Source: JAJYKC01 sp963823105
GTDB lineage: Bacteria; Acidobacteriota; Terriglobia; Bryobacterales; Bryobacteraceae
DNA: 64,000 bases
Assembly (NCBI GenBank): GCA_963823105.1
Contig: CAWGKC010000014.1
Location: 124,001 to 188,000 of the forward strand
Direction of reading: 5' to 3'
Below are positions 1 through 7,643 of this stretch, piece after piece; the stretch's first letter is position 1; each line of letters begins with the position of its first letter. The translations under genes were made by a program, and so were the position numbers. Below the pieces are notes generated by a model. The model worked only from the letters and a program-made list of their open reading frames with translations, was not told the origin of the DNA and did no database searches.

Positions 1-1081
1 CCAGATGTGCGCCAACCCGCCCATGGCGGCGAAGGAGGCGAAACCGATCATCGCCAGGTGCGAGTGTCCGATCACCCAGTCGGTGAAATGGACATAGCGG
101 TTGAGCGACATGACGGCCTGCGCGGAGCCTTGGAGGCTGACGATCAGGTAGAGGACAACGCTGGTCCATACAAACCGCAGCGGCAAGTCCCGCAAGGCCC
201 GCGCCGCGATGACGGCCGGGATGGACAGAAGCAGGTTGACGACCACGAGAACTACGTCGATTCCTTGATAGATGGACGCCACTTCCGCGGTATGCTGCGC
301 CCCCATCGGGAGAGAGCTGTAGAGGTAATGATGAATGCCGTTGAGCGGATAGACCAGGAAGAGCAGCCAGAAGCCGGCCATCGAATAGAAGTGGCTGTAA
401 ATGGGACGGCCGGTGACCGCGGGGATTACGAAGTAGGCGATGGCGAGGGCGAACGGCGTGACAAAGAGCCCGACGGCGTCATGAATCCAAAGGCCGGAAA
501 ACGCCGCACCCATCGCTCCCGGCAAGAGGTTGGGAACGATGTTACCTACGGGAAAGGCGAGGGCGGTGAAGGTGAGGCCGCCGAGAACATACCAGCCCGC
601 CACGTAAATCTCGCCCGCGCCGCATAGCAGCAATGGGCGAACGAACTGGACGAGCAGAAGGAGGAAGCCGAGTCTCGACGACGGCGGCGATGGCGAGCGG
701 AAACTCCGCCCATTCGAGCGGCTGACTGACGCCGGCGAGTACGAGCGTCCAGCCGCCCAGGACGGCGGCGGCGTTCCACAAAACGAAGAGCGCCCATCCC
801 AGACGAACGCTCGTGACCGGGCGCCGCGTAAGGTAAGGGACGGCGTAATAGAGAAACGCCAGGAACGCGTTGCCGAGCCAGGCGTAAAGAATGCCTTGGG
901 TGTGGTCGTATCGCAGCCGTCCCCAGGTGAGCCAGGGTTCCTGGGTCAACAGCTCCGGCAAGTGAAACTTGAAGGAGACAAGCAGACCGAAAATCGCCGA
1001 AAGCGCGAGACCGGCGAGCGCGGCAAAGCCGTGAGCGGCGATGAGGCGCCTTTCGAGGCGGATGGGACCGGCGCCGTTCAT
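1..1081 (-). CDS. ccoN: cbb3-type heme-copper oxidase subunit I (partial, frameshifted)
   Basis: Catalytic subunit of a membrane terminal oxidase, expected to bind heme b and the heme-CuB centre. The first 135 or so residues show hydrophobic segments and a conserved heme-ligand-like His in YDHTQGILYAWLGN. Reading from about position 672 down to 1 in the next frame gives further family landmarks: GLWIHDAVGLFVTP, PLNGIHHYLYSSLP and DWVIGHSHLAMIG. The two parts are joined by a single surplus base somewhere in 671-683, so the open frame from the ATG at 1081 runs off into an unrelated tail ending at 542. The 3' end lies beyond position 1. A tiny membrane ORF precedes it. Oxidase identity is fairly firm from motifs; the exact subtype (cbb3 versus a NorB relative) is inferred. 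Confidence 0.78.
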
Positions 1082-1106
1082 TGGTGGAGTCCGCTGGGAG
1101 CGGATA

Positions 1107-1193
1107 TCAGCTCCGGTCGGACCAAATCGCCAGAACCGATAAAAGCAGGCCCGAGAGCAGCAGCGATACGACGAAGATCACACGCCCGTCCAT
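1107..1193 (-). CDS. 28-residue single-span membrane peptide upstream of the oxidase
   Basis: A very short ORF (28 residues) lies 25 nt upstream of the oxidase subunit start, on the same strand. It has a charged N-terminus (MDGR), one hydrophobic stretch of about 20 residues rich in Leu, Val and Ser, and a short WSDRS tail. Its size, topology and place beside subunit I recall CcoS/CcoH-type accessory peptides of cbb3 oxidases, but it has no diagnostic motif. It could also be a leader ORF without a protein function. No strong ribosome-binding site was seen. Confidence 0.4.
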   Translation of the reverse strand: MDGRVIFVVSLLLSGLLLSVLAIWSDRS

Positions 1194-1309
1194 GCCAAAG
1201 AACTTTAACTTTCTCGATTCGCGCAATTTCTATTTGTCCAGCCAATTACGATTTTGAACCCAGGGAGCCGCAGACGGCAAATCAGCAAAGTTTATAGGGC
1301 CATTAGCGA

Positions 1310-1777
1310 TCAAGCTCCCTTATCGACGGGAAAGCCCTTGGCAACCCAGTCCGAGTGGAGGTTCGTCGGAATTTGCAAAACCTTGAGATGGGTAAATCCG
1401 AGGCTTAGCAACAACCGGAAGGCGGGACGGATGTTGGGGCACATCTCCCAGGGGCAGCAACCGCAGTAGATAACAAGCTCCTTGTCCTTGGGTAGCGTTG
1501 CCGCGAGTTTTTTCAGGGCCTCCAGGCCTTCGGGTTTCGTTCCAGGACCGGCGAACACGGCGCCTTTAACGCGGGCGCCGCGATACAGCACCTCGAATCC
1601 CACATGGACGATAGGGGGAACGCCGGCGGGCGAGGCGGCCATGCGCTGGGCGAGTGTCGCGCAGTGCAAAACGTCGGCGGCTTTCCATGGATCCGCTGTG
1701 TCGCCGGCGGCCCCGCTGGAGACCGCAAGCGACAGAAAAAGAGCAACCGGCGCAATCTTGATTGAATATCGAATCAC
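1310..1777 (-). CDS. secreted rhodanese-like domain protein
   Basis: 155 residues with an N-terminal signal peptide (residues 1-23, ending near SSGAAG) followed by a small rhodanese-fold domain. The active-site-like loop is YCGCCPWEMCPN, with several Cys after the beta strand ELVIY, and the last part (FTHLKVLQIPTNLHSDWVAKGFPV) matches the usual final rhodanese motif. It would act in the periplasm on sulfane sulfur or as a thiol-binding protein. It is transcribed away from the divergent sulfide-detoxification operon starting near 1850, which supports a sulfur role. The multi-Cys loop differs from the classic CRxGxR active loop, so sulfurtransferase activity is not certain. Confidence 0.7.
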   Translation of the reverse strand: MIRYSIKIAPVALFLSLAVSSGAAGDTADPWKAADVLHCATLAQRMAASPAGVPPIVHVGFEVLYRGARVKGAVFAGPGTKPEGLEALKKLAATLPKDKELVIYCGCCPWEMCPNIRPAFRLLLSLGFTHLKVLQIPTNLHSDWVAKGFPVDKGA

Positions 1778-1842
1778 GATTTTATGTCTCTCCGCGAACA
1801 GCCACGCTTCAAGCTTGGCGCGGCGTCCCGTCTCACTCCATC

Positions 1843-1875
1843 TTGACTTAGTATATGATCGTATGTAAATATACT
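1843..1875 (+). promoter_or_regulatory. promoter overlapping an inverted-repeat operator for the ArsR/BigR-like repressor
   Basis: A -35 box TTGACT (1843-1848) and a -10 box TAAATA (1866-1871) are separated by exactly 17 bp. The spacer and -10 lie inside an AT-rich inverted repeat: AGTATAT (1850-1856) and ATATACT (1869-1875), extended by CTT/AAG flanks with one mismatched base. A dimeric ArsR repressor bound here would block RNA polymerase. BigR is known to bind an AT-rich palindrome in the promoter of its own sulfide-detoxification operon, so autoregulation is likely by analogy. The site covers an upstream ATG at 1855, so translation cannot sensibly start there. Confidence 0.7.
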
Positions 1876-1911
1876 CAAGTGAAATCTTCCCGGCCTCCGC
1901 TGAGCGTCCAC

Positions 1912-2238
1912 ATGGCGGATCTGATCGCCAAACGTTTTCGCGTTCTCGGAGATCCGTTGCGCCTGCGGATCCTCGGGGCGCTCGAAGATGGCGAAAGAAG
2001 CGTAAACGGAGTCGTCGAAGCAGTTGGAGCGAATCAGTCCAACGTATCCAGACATCTGCGGATTCTGCGCGAATCGGGAATCCTGCGGGATCGCCAAGCG
2101 GGCAATCAAGTATTCTATTCGATCGCCGATCCGGTGATCTTCAAGCTTTGCGATCTCGTTTGCCGCAGCGCGGCGACGGACATCCATCGCCGGCTTGCCC
2201 TGATTCCAACGGCGTTCGCGGGCCTGGGAAGAAAATGA
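1912..2238 (+). CDS. ArsR/SmtB-family repressor, BigR/SqrR-like
   Basis: 108-residue winged helix-turn-helix repressor: the recognition region reads GANQSNVSRHLRILRESGI, followed by the wing DRQAGNQVFYSI. Cys residues near the C-terminal helix (KLCDLVCRS) could form the persulfide or tetrasulfide thiol switch used by BigR/SqrR sensors, though this is inference from family knowledge. The start at 1912 is chosen because the upstream in-frame ATG at 1855 lies inside the promoter. The stop TGA overlaps the ATG of the next gene (2235), indicating translational coupling with the persulfide dioxygenase. A BigR-type sulfide sensor is the best reading; a metal-sensing ArsR is the alternative. Confidence 0.8.
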   Translation: MADLIAKRFRVLGDPLRLRILGALEDGERSVNGVVEAVGANQSNVSRHLRILRESGILRDRQAGNQVFYSIADPVIFKLCDLVCRSAATDIHRRLALIPTAFAGLGRK

Positions 2239-3650
2239 AACTGGAGCGGTTTGAAGCTCCAGGATTGGCACATTACTCCTATATCGCGGGTTCGAACGGA
2301 TGCGCCATGGTGGTGGATCCCAGGCGGGACGTGGACGGGTATCTGGAATACGCGCGGGCGAACCACTTGGAAATAAACCGGATCGTGGAAACGCACATCC
2401 ACGCCGATTACGCATCCGGCGCGCGCCAACTCTCGGAGGCGACCGGGGCGGAGCTGTGGCTGAGCGGCCACGACAAGGATCAGGAGTATCGATACGGGTT
2501 CCCTCATCGCAACCTTTTCGATGGAGACATGTTCGACGTGGGCGATCTCCGCGTGAACGCGATCCACACGCCGGGACACACTCCGGAGCACCTAAGCTTC
2601 TTGCTGGCGGATATGAAGCGCTACGGGCAGTCCTTCGCTCTGCTCTCGGGCGATTTCGTTTTCGTGGGATCGCTGGGCCGGCCGGACCTGCTCGGCGAAG
2701 AAGCGAAAAAGTCGCTCGCCGGCGCGCTGTTCGATAGCGCCCATCGCAAAATAATCGGCTTGCCGGACTATCTGGAGGTCTATCCATGCCATGGCGCGGG
2801 GTCTCTGTGCGGCTCTGGAATGAGCGACCGCGCTCAGACGACGCTGGGCTACGAACGGGCCTGCAACGTATTCCTGCTGGAACAGCCGAAAGAGGATTTC
2901 GTGAACAGGATCCTCTCTACCGTCCCGCCTTTCCCCGGCTATTACCGGCGGATGAAAAGACTGAACTCGGACGGACCGCCCATTTTGAACGGGATCCCGG
3001 GCGGCGCGGCGCTGACGGCGGCGGAATTTCGCGAGCGGATCGCCACAGGGAGCGTTACCGTCCTGGACCTGCGCCGGCCGGAATCCTTCGGCGGGGCGCA
3101 TATTCCCGGAGCCGTGAATCTCGGCGCCTGGGGCAATCTTCCGTTGTGGGCGGGCTGGATACTCCCTTACGGCCGCCCCATTTATCTCGTGGGCGGCGAG
3201 GGCGTAGATCTGGAGCAAGCGAGGCGGGCGTTAATCCGCGTGGGCCACGACGACATTCGCGGATATCTTAGGGACGGGATGCAATCGTGGCTCGAGGCTG
3301 GCTACGGCCAGGCTACGCTTCCGCAGACTTCGACCGTTGAGTTGGGCAGGAGATTGACCGGCCAAATCTTCGTGCTCGACGTGAGGACAAAGCCGGAGTG
3401 GGAGGAGTGCCACATCGCGGGCGCCACGCATATTCCGGCGGGCGACATCGAGCAACGCGCCGCGGAGGTGTCCACATCCCTGCCGGTCTATGTCGTTTGC
3501 GCCAGCGGTTACCGTTCCAGCATCGCCGCCAGCATCCTCTCCAATCTGGGATTGACGAACGTCGTCAACGTAAACGGCGGGATGACCGCCTGGAACGCAC
3601 AACGGCTCCCAGTCGTAAGAGGCGGCGAGGCGGCACAGCTTGTGGCGTAG
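2235..3650 (+). CDS. CstB-like persulfide dioxygenase-rhodanese multidomain enzyme
   Basis: 471 residues. An N-terminal metallo-beta-lactamase domain carries ETHIHADYASG (H54, H56, D58), HTPGHTPEH (H115), SGD (D140) and PCHGAGS (H186), the ligand set of a mononuclear-iron persulfide dioxygenase. A first rhodanese domain (about 270-375) has no active Cys at the usual loop (IYLVGGEG) and is presumably structural. A second rhodanese domain has an active loop with Cys 422 (VVCASGYRS). This three-part order is that of CstB, which oxidises persulfides and produces thiosulfate. It is coupled to the ArsR gene by an ATGA overlap and followed by a sulfite/sulfonate exporter, so the three genes form a sulfide and persulfide detoxification operon. 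Confidence 0.88.
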   Translation: MKLERFEAPGLAHYSYIAGSNGCAMVVDPRRDVDGYLEYARANHLEINRIVETHIHADYASGARQLSEATGAELWLSGHDKDQEYRYGFPHRNLFDGDMFDVGDLRVNAIHTPGHTPEHLSFLLADMKRYGQSFALLSGDFVFVGSLGRPDLLGEEAKKSLAGALFDSAHRKIIGLPDYLEVYPCHGAGSLCGSGMSDRAQTTLGYERACNVFLLEQPKEDFVNRILSTVPPFPGYYRRMKRLNSDGPPILNGIPGGAALTAAEFRERIATGSVTVLDLRRPESFGGAHIPGAVNLGAWGNLPLWAGWILPYGRPIYLVGGEGVDLEQARRALIRVGHDDIRGYLRDGMQSWLEAGYGQATLPQTSTVELGRRLTGQIFVLDVRTKPEWEECHIAGATHIPAGDIEQRAAEVSTSLPVYVVCASGYRSSIAASILSNLGLTNVVNVNGGMTAWNAQRLPVVRGGEAAQLVA

Positions 3651-3671
3651 GCGCGCCGTCGCGAGGCCGGC

Positions 3672-4412
3672 GTGAGCGGCTTCGAAATCGCGTTGATCCT
3701 GGCCGTCTTGATCGGCGTTTCCCTCGGCGCGTTGGGCAGCGGCGGCTCCATCGTCACGGTGCCGGTCCTGGTCTACGTGGCGGGCATCCCTCCGAAGACC
3801 GCGGTCGCGATGTCGCTGGTTATCGTCGGCGCGACCAGCCTCGCGGCCGGCTTTTTTCACCATCGGCGAGGTAATTTCCACAACAAAGCGGCGATTGTTT
3901 TCTGCGGCGCGGGAATCGTGGGCGCTTTTTTCGGCTCCATGTTGACGCACTTGATTTCGTCCAGAGCGCTGATGCTGGCCTTCGCGGCGCTCATGCTCGT
4001 CGTCGGGTCGTTGATGCTTCGACCGCGAAACATTCTCGGGGAGCCCCGGCGGTTTCATGTTGGAAGAGGGCTGATCGTCGGCCTTCTGGTAGGTGTTCTG
4101 ACGGGATTTCTCGGCGTCGGAGGAGGGTTTCTTATCGTGCCGGCGCTGGTGTTCACCTCAGGCCTCGACACGAAGGAGGCGATCGGGACATCCCTCGCGA
4201 TCATCGCCTTCAACTCCGCCTCGGGATTGATCGGCCAGCTTCGTTACGTTCACGTGGACTGGGTGACGACGCTGGAGTTTCTCGCTTCGTCGCTGGCGGG
4301 AATGGGCTTGGGCGTCGCCGTGGCGAGCCGTTTGCCGGAGCCGGCCTTACGGCGAGCTTTCGCTGGCGCGTTGCTCGCCATCGGAGCCGTGATCGGCTGG
4401 AAGAGCGTCTAG
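3672..4412 (+). CDS. TauE/SafE-family sulfite/sulfonate exporter
   Basis: 246-residue membrane protein with about eight hydrophobic segments in two related halves. The glycine-rich family signatures are GVSLGALGSGGSIVTVPVLVYVAGIPPKTA in the first half and GFLGVGGGFLIVPALV in the second. It starts with GTG at 3672, 21 nt after the CstB-like gene, and is the third gene of the operon. Its likely role is to remove sulfite or thiosulfate formed by the dioxygenase across the inner membrane. It ends at 4412, directly abutting the stop of the convergent PIG-L gene. Confidence 0.85.
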   Translation: MSGFEIALILAVLIGVSLGALGSGGSIVTVPVLVYVAGIPPKTAVAMSLVIVGATSLAAGFFHHRRGNFHNKAAIVFCGAGIVGAFFGSMLTHLISSRALMLAFAALMLVVGSLMLRPRNILGEPRRFHVGRGLIVGLLVGVLTGFLGVGGGFLIVPALVFTSGLDTKEAIGTSLAIIAFNSASGLIGQLRYVHVDWVTTLEFLASSLAGMGLGVAVASRLPEPALRRAFAGALLAIGAVIGWKSV

Positions 4413-5249
4413 CTATTCCTGATTAAAGCCCGTGCCAACGCGGAACGCTTCCACGAAGTGTCCGTCTTTTTTTGCGGCGTGCTTGGTCAAATCGGCCTTG
4501 GTCTTGTCGTAAACTTCCGGATCCCAATCGCGCCGGTAGTGATGGATCGACGGTTCCCATTGGCTGACATGGGCCAGGGAGGCCTTCAATTTCAAGTCGG
4601 CGACGCTGTCGATGTTCACCCAATAATTGGCGTCCCGATTGGTCACGTAGAAGAAGACCTCGTGCGGCACCTCCCACGGTTGCAGGCCGTCGTGGAGTAA
4701 CTGATTGGGGAAATAGAGATGCCACTCGGCCGCGCGAATCGCGTCGAGAGTGTTATTGGCGGCCATGCGGTGGTCGGTCTTGTGCCAGCGAACATAATCG
4801 GAACCCGGGTCGATCGACAGAACCACATCGGGGCGGAGGCGCCGGATGATGCCGGTGACTTCTTCCACCAAGTCGCGCGGATTGGCGTATTCGAGCATGC
4901 CGTCGTGAAATTGCAGCCATTGAATGGCGGACTTTGGAATGCCGAGGATGCGGCATGCGTCCTCCTCCTCGCCTTGGCGGATGCGAGCCAGACGTTCGCT
5001 GGTCATGTCCGGGTCGTAGGAGCCCTTGTCGTCGTTGGTGTAAATGACGATGTGAATATCGTTTCCGTTCCGTGCGAGCAACGCCAGCGTTCCGCCGCAA
5101 CAAAACGTGTCGTCGTCGGGATGCGGCGTGAAGAGAAGGACAGTTTTTCCGTGGAGCTTTTCGATTTGAAACGGCTCTTGAGCGGGGACGAGACTCGTCG
5201 TAAATAGAGCGAATGCGATGAGTGCTAGAACTCGGGAAAGATGAGGCAT
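4413..5249 (-). CDS. secreted PIG-L family deacetylase
   Basis: 278 residues with an N-terminal signal peptide (to about LVPAQ) and a LmbE/PIG-L zinc-hydrolase fold. The metal motif PHPDDDTFCCGG and the later HKTDHRMAANN match the AHPDDE...HxxH pattern. Family members remove N-acetyl groups from sugars such as GlcNAc, here outside the cytoplasm. The ATG at 5249 is preferred because it begins the signal peptide; a longer in-frame upstream extension overlaps the AsnB gene and has no domain. The gene is 17 nt downstream of the AsnB stop and may be co-transcribed with it. Confidence 0.82.
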   Translation of the reverse strand: MPHLSRVLALIAFALFTTSLVPAQEPFQIEKLHGKTVLLFTPHPDDDTFCCGGTLALLARNGNDIHIVIYTNDDKGSYDPDMTSERLARIRQGEEEDACRILGIPKSAIQWLQFHDGMLEYANPRDLVEEVTGIIRRLRPDVVLSIDPGSDYVRWHKTDHRMAANNTLDAIRAAEWHLYFPNQLLHDGLQPWEVPHEVFFYVTNRDANYWVNIDSVADLKLKASLAHVSQWEPSIHHYRRDWDPEVYDKTKADLTKHAAKKDGHFVEAFRVGTGFNQE

Positions 5250-5266
5250 GGTGTGGAACCGGTATC

Positions 5267-7180
5267 TTATCGCAATCCGACCATGCCGGGCACGGCGGCC
5301 GGAGCGGCGGCGGAGACCGCGTTTTCCTCCCAGTCCCGAAACCAAAGCTCCAGCATCAGCAGCATCCACAGCCATTGGTTGTTGTCGCGGCGTCCGCTTT
5401 GATGCTCGTCGATAAGGTGCTGGACGAAAGACGGTGACGCGATGCCTCGGCCGCGGAAGGACGTTCCCGTAAGGCAATCGCGAAGAAACTCGCGCAAGGG
5501 CCCGCGAAACCACGCGGCGAGCGGGAGGCCGAAGCCTTTTTTGGGAAGCGCAAGCAACTCGGGCGGCAGGCGATCGCCAATCGCGTCCACAAGAAATCTC
5601 TTGCCGCGGCCGTCGCGAATGTTCCAGGAATACGGAATTCGCGCGGCGAGCGCGGCAAGCTCGTGGTCGAGCATGGGGCTGCGCACTTCGAGCGAGTTCG
5701 CCATCGACATGCGGTCCACTTTAACCAGCATGTCGGAGGTTAGGCGCGAGACGGCTTCGAAATACAGGGCCTGGCTGACGATGCCAGGCTCGCCGGGGAG
5801 CAGCGCGCGCGGGAACGTGCGGCGGAAGAAAGCCTCGTCGGCGGGGAGCATCCACTCGCCGCTCAACAGGCGTTGGCGGAGAAAGTAGGGCGCGTGAGTC
5901 AACTCGAAATAGCGCTCGATGGCGGTCGAGCGGCTGGCCATGCGAAGAAAATTCTTGCCGTAAGCGGAATAGGGCAGCGCCCCGGCGAGCAGCGATATGG
6001 CGCGGCGTAGAGGTTGAGGAACGCCGTCAAACTTGCGCGAAGCGGCGGCCGCCATCACGCTCTCGTAACCGGCGAATAATTCGTCGCCGCCGTCGCCGGT
6101 AAGCGCGACTTTAACGTGTTGTACGGCGAACTGGGAAACCAAAAACGTGGGAATCGCCGAAGCGTCTCCGAACGGCTCGTCGAAATGGCGAACGAGGCTC
6201 CGGATGAGCGGCACCGAATCGGGGCGCAGCAGGATTTCATGGTGCTCGGTTTTATATTTCGCGGCCACCATGCGGGCGTAAGGCAGTTCGTTGAAGCCGC
6301 TCTCCTCGAAGCCGATCGAGAACGTCTTCACCGGCGCGCTGGATTGTAGCGCCATCGACGCCACCACCGAACTGGAATCGATGCCGCCGCTGAGGAAGGC
6401 CCCCAACGGGACGTCGGCGATCATGCGCAGGCGGACGGATTCGTCGAACACCTCGCGGACGCTGCGCAGGGCCTCTTCGCGCGTCAAATCCGGCGGATCG
6501 GCGATGGCGGGCGGCGGCAGCTTCCAGTAAGTTCCTTCTTCGAAGGTTCCATCGGCGCGGTAGAGCAGCCAGCCCCCGGGAGTCAGTTTGCGGACGCCGC
6601 GGAAGGGAGTCCATGGGTCCGGAATATGGGAGAACTGAAAGTAGAGCCGCAGGGCGTCGTGGTCGAGGTCCAGCGGAACGCCGGCGGCGCGAAGGCATTT
6701 CAATTCGCTGCCGAAATAAATGCCTTGTGGCAGGATGGCGTAATAGAGCGGCTTCTTGCCGAAACGGTCGCGCACCAGAAGCAATTGGCGGCGGCGCGCA
6801 TCCCAAATGGCGTAAGCGAACATGCCCCGAAGCTTGCGGATTCCGGCGGCGCCTTCCTCTTCGTAGAGGTGTATGAGGGTCTCGGTGTCGGAGTTGGTGG
6901 CGAAGCGGTGCCCGCGGCCGATGAGATCGCGGCGAATATCCCGATAGTTGTAAATCTCGCCGTTAAATACGACCCAGATCGATCCGTCCTCGTTGGAAAT
7001 CGGCTGATGGCCGGTGTTGAGATCGATGATGCTCAACCGGCGCATGCCGATGCCGCAGCCGCCATCGATGTGAAAGCCCTCGTCGTCCGGCCCGCGGTAG
7101 CGGATCACGTCGCACATGCGCTTGACGGCCGGCATTTCGGCTTGGCCCTCGGGCAGAAAATATCCGGCGATCCCACACAT
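5267..7180 (-). CDS. asnB: asparagine synthetase-type glutamine amidotransferase
   Basis: 637 residues. Translation from 7180 gives Met-Cys-Gly-Ile, exposing Cys2 as the N-terminal nucleophile of the class II glutaminase domain (about 1-190; RGPDDEG and FNGEIYNY visible). The C-terminal ATP-pyrophosphatase domain has LSGGIDSSSV, GDGGDELFAGY and the VDRMSMANSLEVRSPMLD region. The enzyme transfers glutamine nitrogen to a carboxylate. In a locus with two nucleotide-sugar 6-dehydrogenases, the target may be a hexuronic acid, giving a uronamide as WbpS-type enzymes do, rather than aspartate; this is inference. Members of this subgroup also occur in exosortase-linked polysaccharide clusters, but no exosortase is seen here. 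A longer start at 7219 would bury Cys2 and is rejected. Confidence 0.85.
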   Translation of the reverse strand: MCGIAGYFLPEGQAEMPAVKRMCDVIRYRGPDDEGFHIDGGCGIGMRRLSIIDLNTGHQPISNEDGSIWVVFNGEIYNYRDIRRDLIGRGHRFATNSDTETLIHLYEEEGAAGIRKLRGMFAYAIWDARRRQLLLVRDRFGKKPLYYAILPQGIYFGSELKCLRAAGVPLDLDHDALRLYFQFSHIPDPWTPFRGVRKLTPGGWLLYRADGTFEEGTYWKLPPPAIADPPDLTREEALRSVREVFDESVRLRMIADVPLGAFLSGGIDSSSVVASMALQSSAPVKTFSIGFEESGFNELPYARMVAAKYKTEHHEILLRPDSVPLIRSLVRHFDEPFGDASAIPTFLVSQFAVQHVKVALTGDGGDELFAGYESVMAAAASRKFDGVPQPLRRAISLLAGALPYSAYGKNFLRMASRSTAIERYFELTHAPYFLRQRLLSGEWMLPADEAFFRRTFPRALLPGEPGIVSQALYFEAVSRLTSDMLVKVDRMSMANSLEVRSPMLDHELAALAARIPYSWNIRDGRGKRFLVDAIGDRLPPELLALPKKGFGLPLAAWFRGPLREFLRDCLTGTSFRGRGIASPSFVQHLIDEHQSGRRDNNQWLWMLLMLELWFRDWEENAVSAAAPAAVPGMVGLR

Positions 7181-7643
7181 GAAATGGCAAGCGGCCACCA
7201 CGCCGCATCGTATGACCACGATAGCATCCGGAAAGTCCGCGCTTACAAATCGGTGGACGGCTTGCGGTTATCCTGGAACGAGAGGCATCGCCAAAAGTGG
7301 ATGGGACACCTGGGGAATCGCAGGGGGAAAAACACGCCAGCGAGGTGACGGCGGGGGAGCGTTTCCGCTTCGGCGCAGATGGGACGCGCATGTACCGCCC
7401 GCCCTTTCGGCCTTTCGCGATGCCGTCGACGGCCGCGGGCGTCCCGGCCGCCGCTCCACACTCGTACCGCTTGATCGAGCTGCCGTTTTTGAATCCTAAG
7501 CGGCGCCTCCAGGCGGTCTACAAACATGGTTGATTTTGCCCCGGCCGCGATGGGAACTCCATTGGCTTGCGCGGCGGTGTGGAAGCGGCGATTTTCTCCG
7601 GAGGGTGAAGACCGATGACCGGGTACCCTCCGAAGGCCGCTTC
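7181..7643. other. divergent intergenic region, 463 bp, no gene recognised
   Basis: This gap separates the leftward AsnB gene from the rightward GINT1-like gene. Short open frames on both strands show no domain and no conserved feature. It should hold both promoters, but no convincing -35/-10 pair was found by eye. An in-frame extension of the next gene back to 7530 reads as a low-complexity Arg-rich leader and is not accepted. Confidence 0.5.

Noticed and set aside
7..627. 206-residue plus-strand ORF at the left edge
   Set aside because: It is the exact antisense frame of the oxidase subunit; the translated sequence is low-complexity and charged with no domain.
1855..1911. Longer ArsR protein starting at 1855
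   Set aside because: That ATG lies inside the promoter and operator, upstream of the predicted transcript start.
4413..5513. 366-residue version of the PIG-L protein
   Set aside because: The extra N-terminal residues overlap the AsnB coding region and precede a clear signal peptide at 5249.
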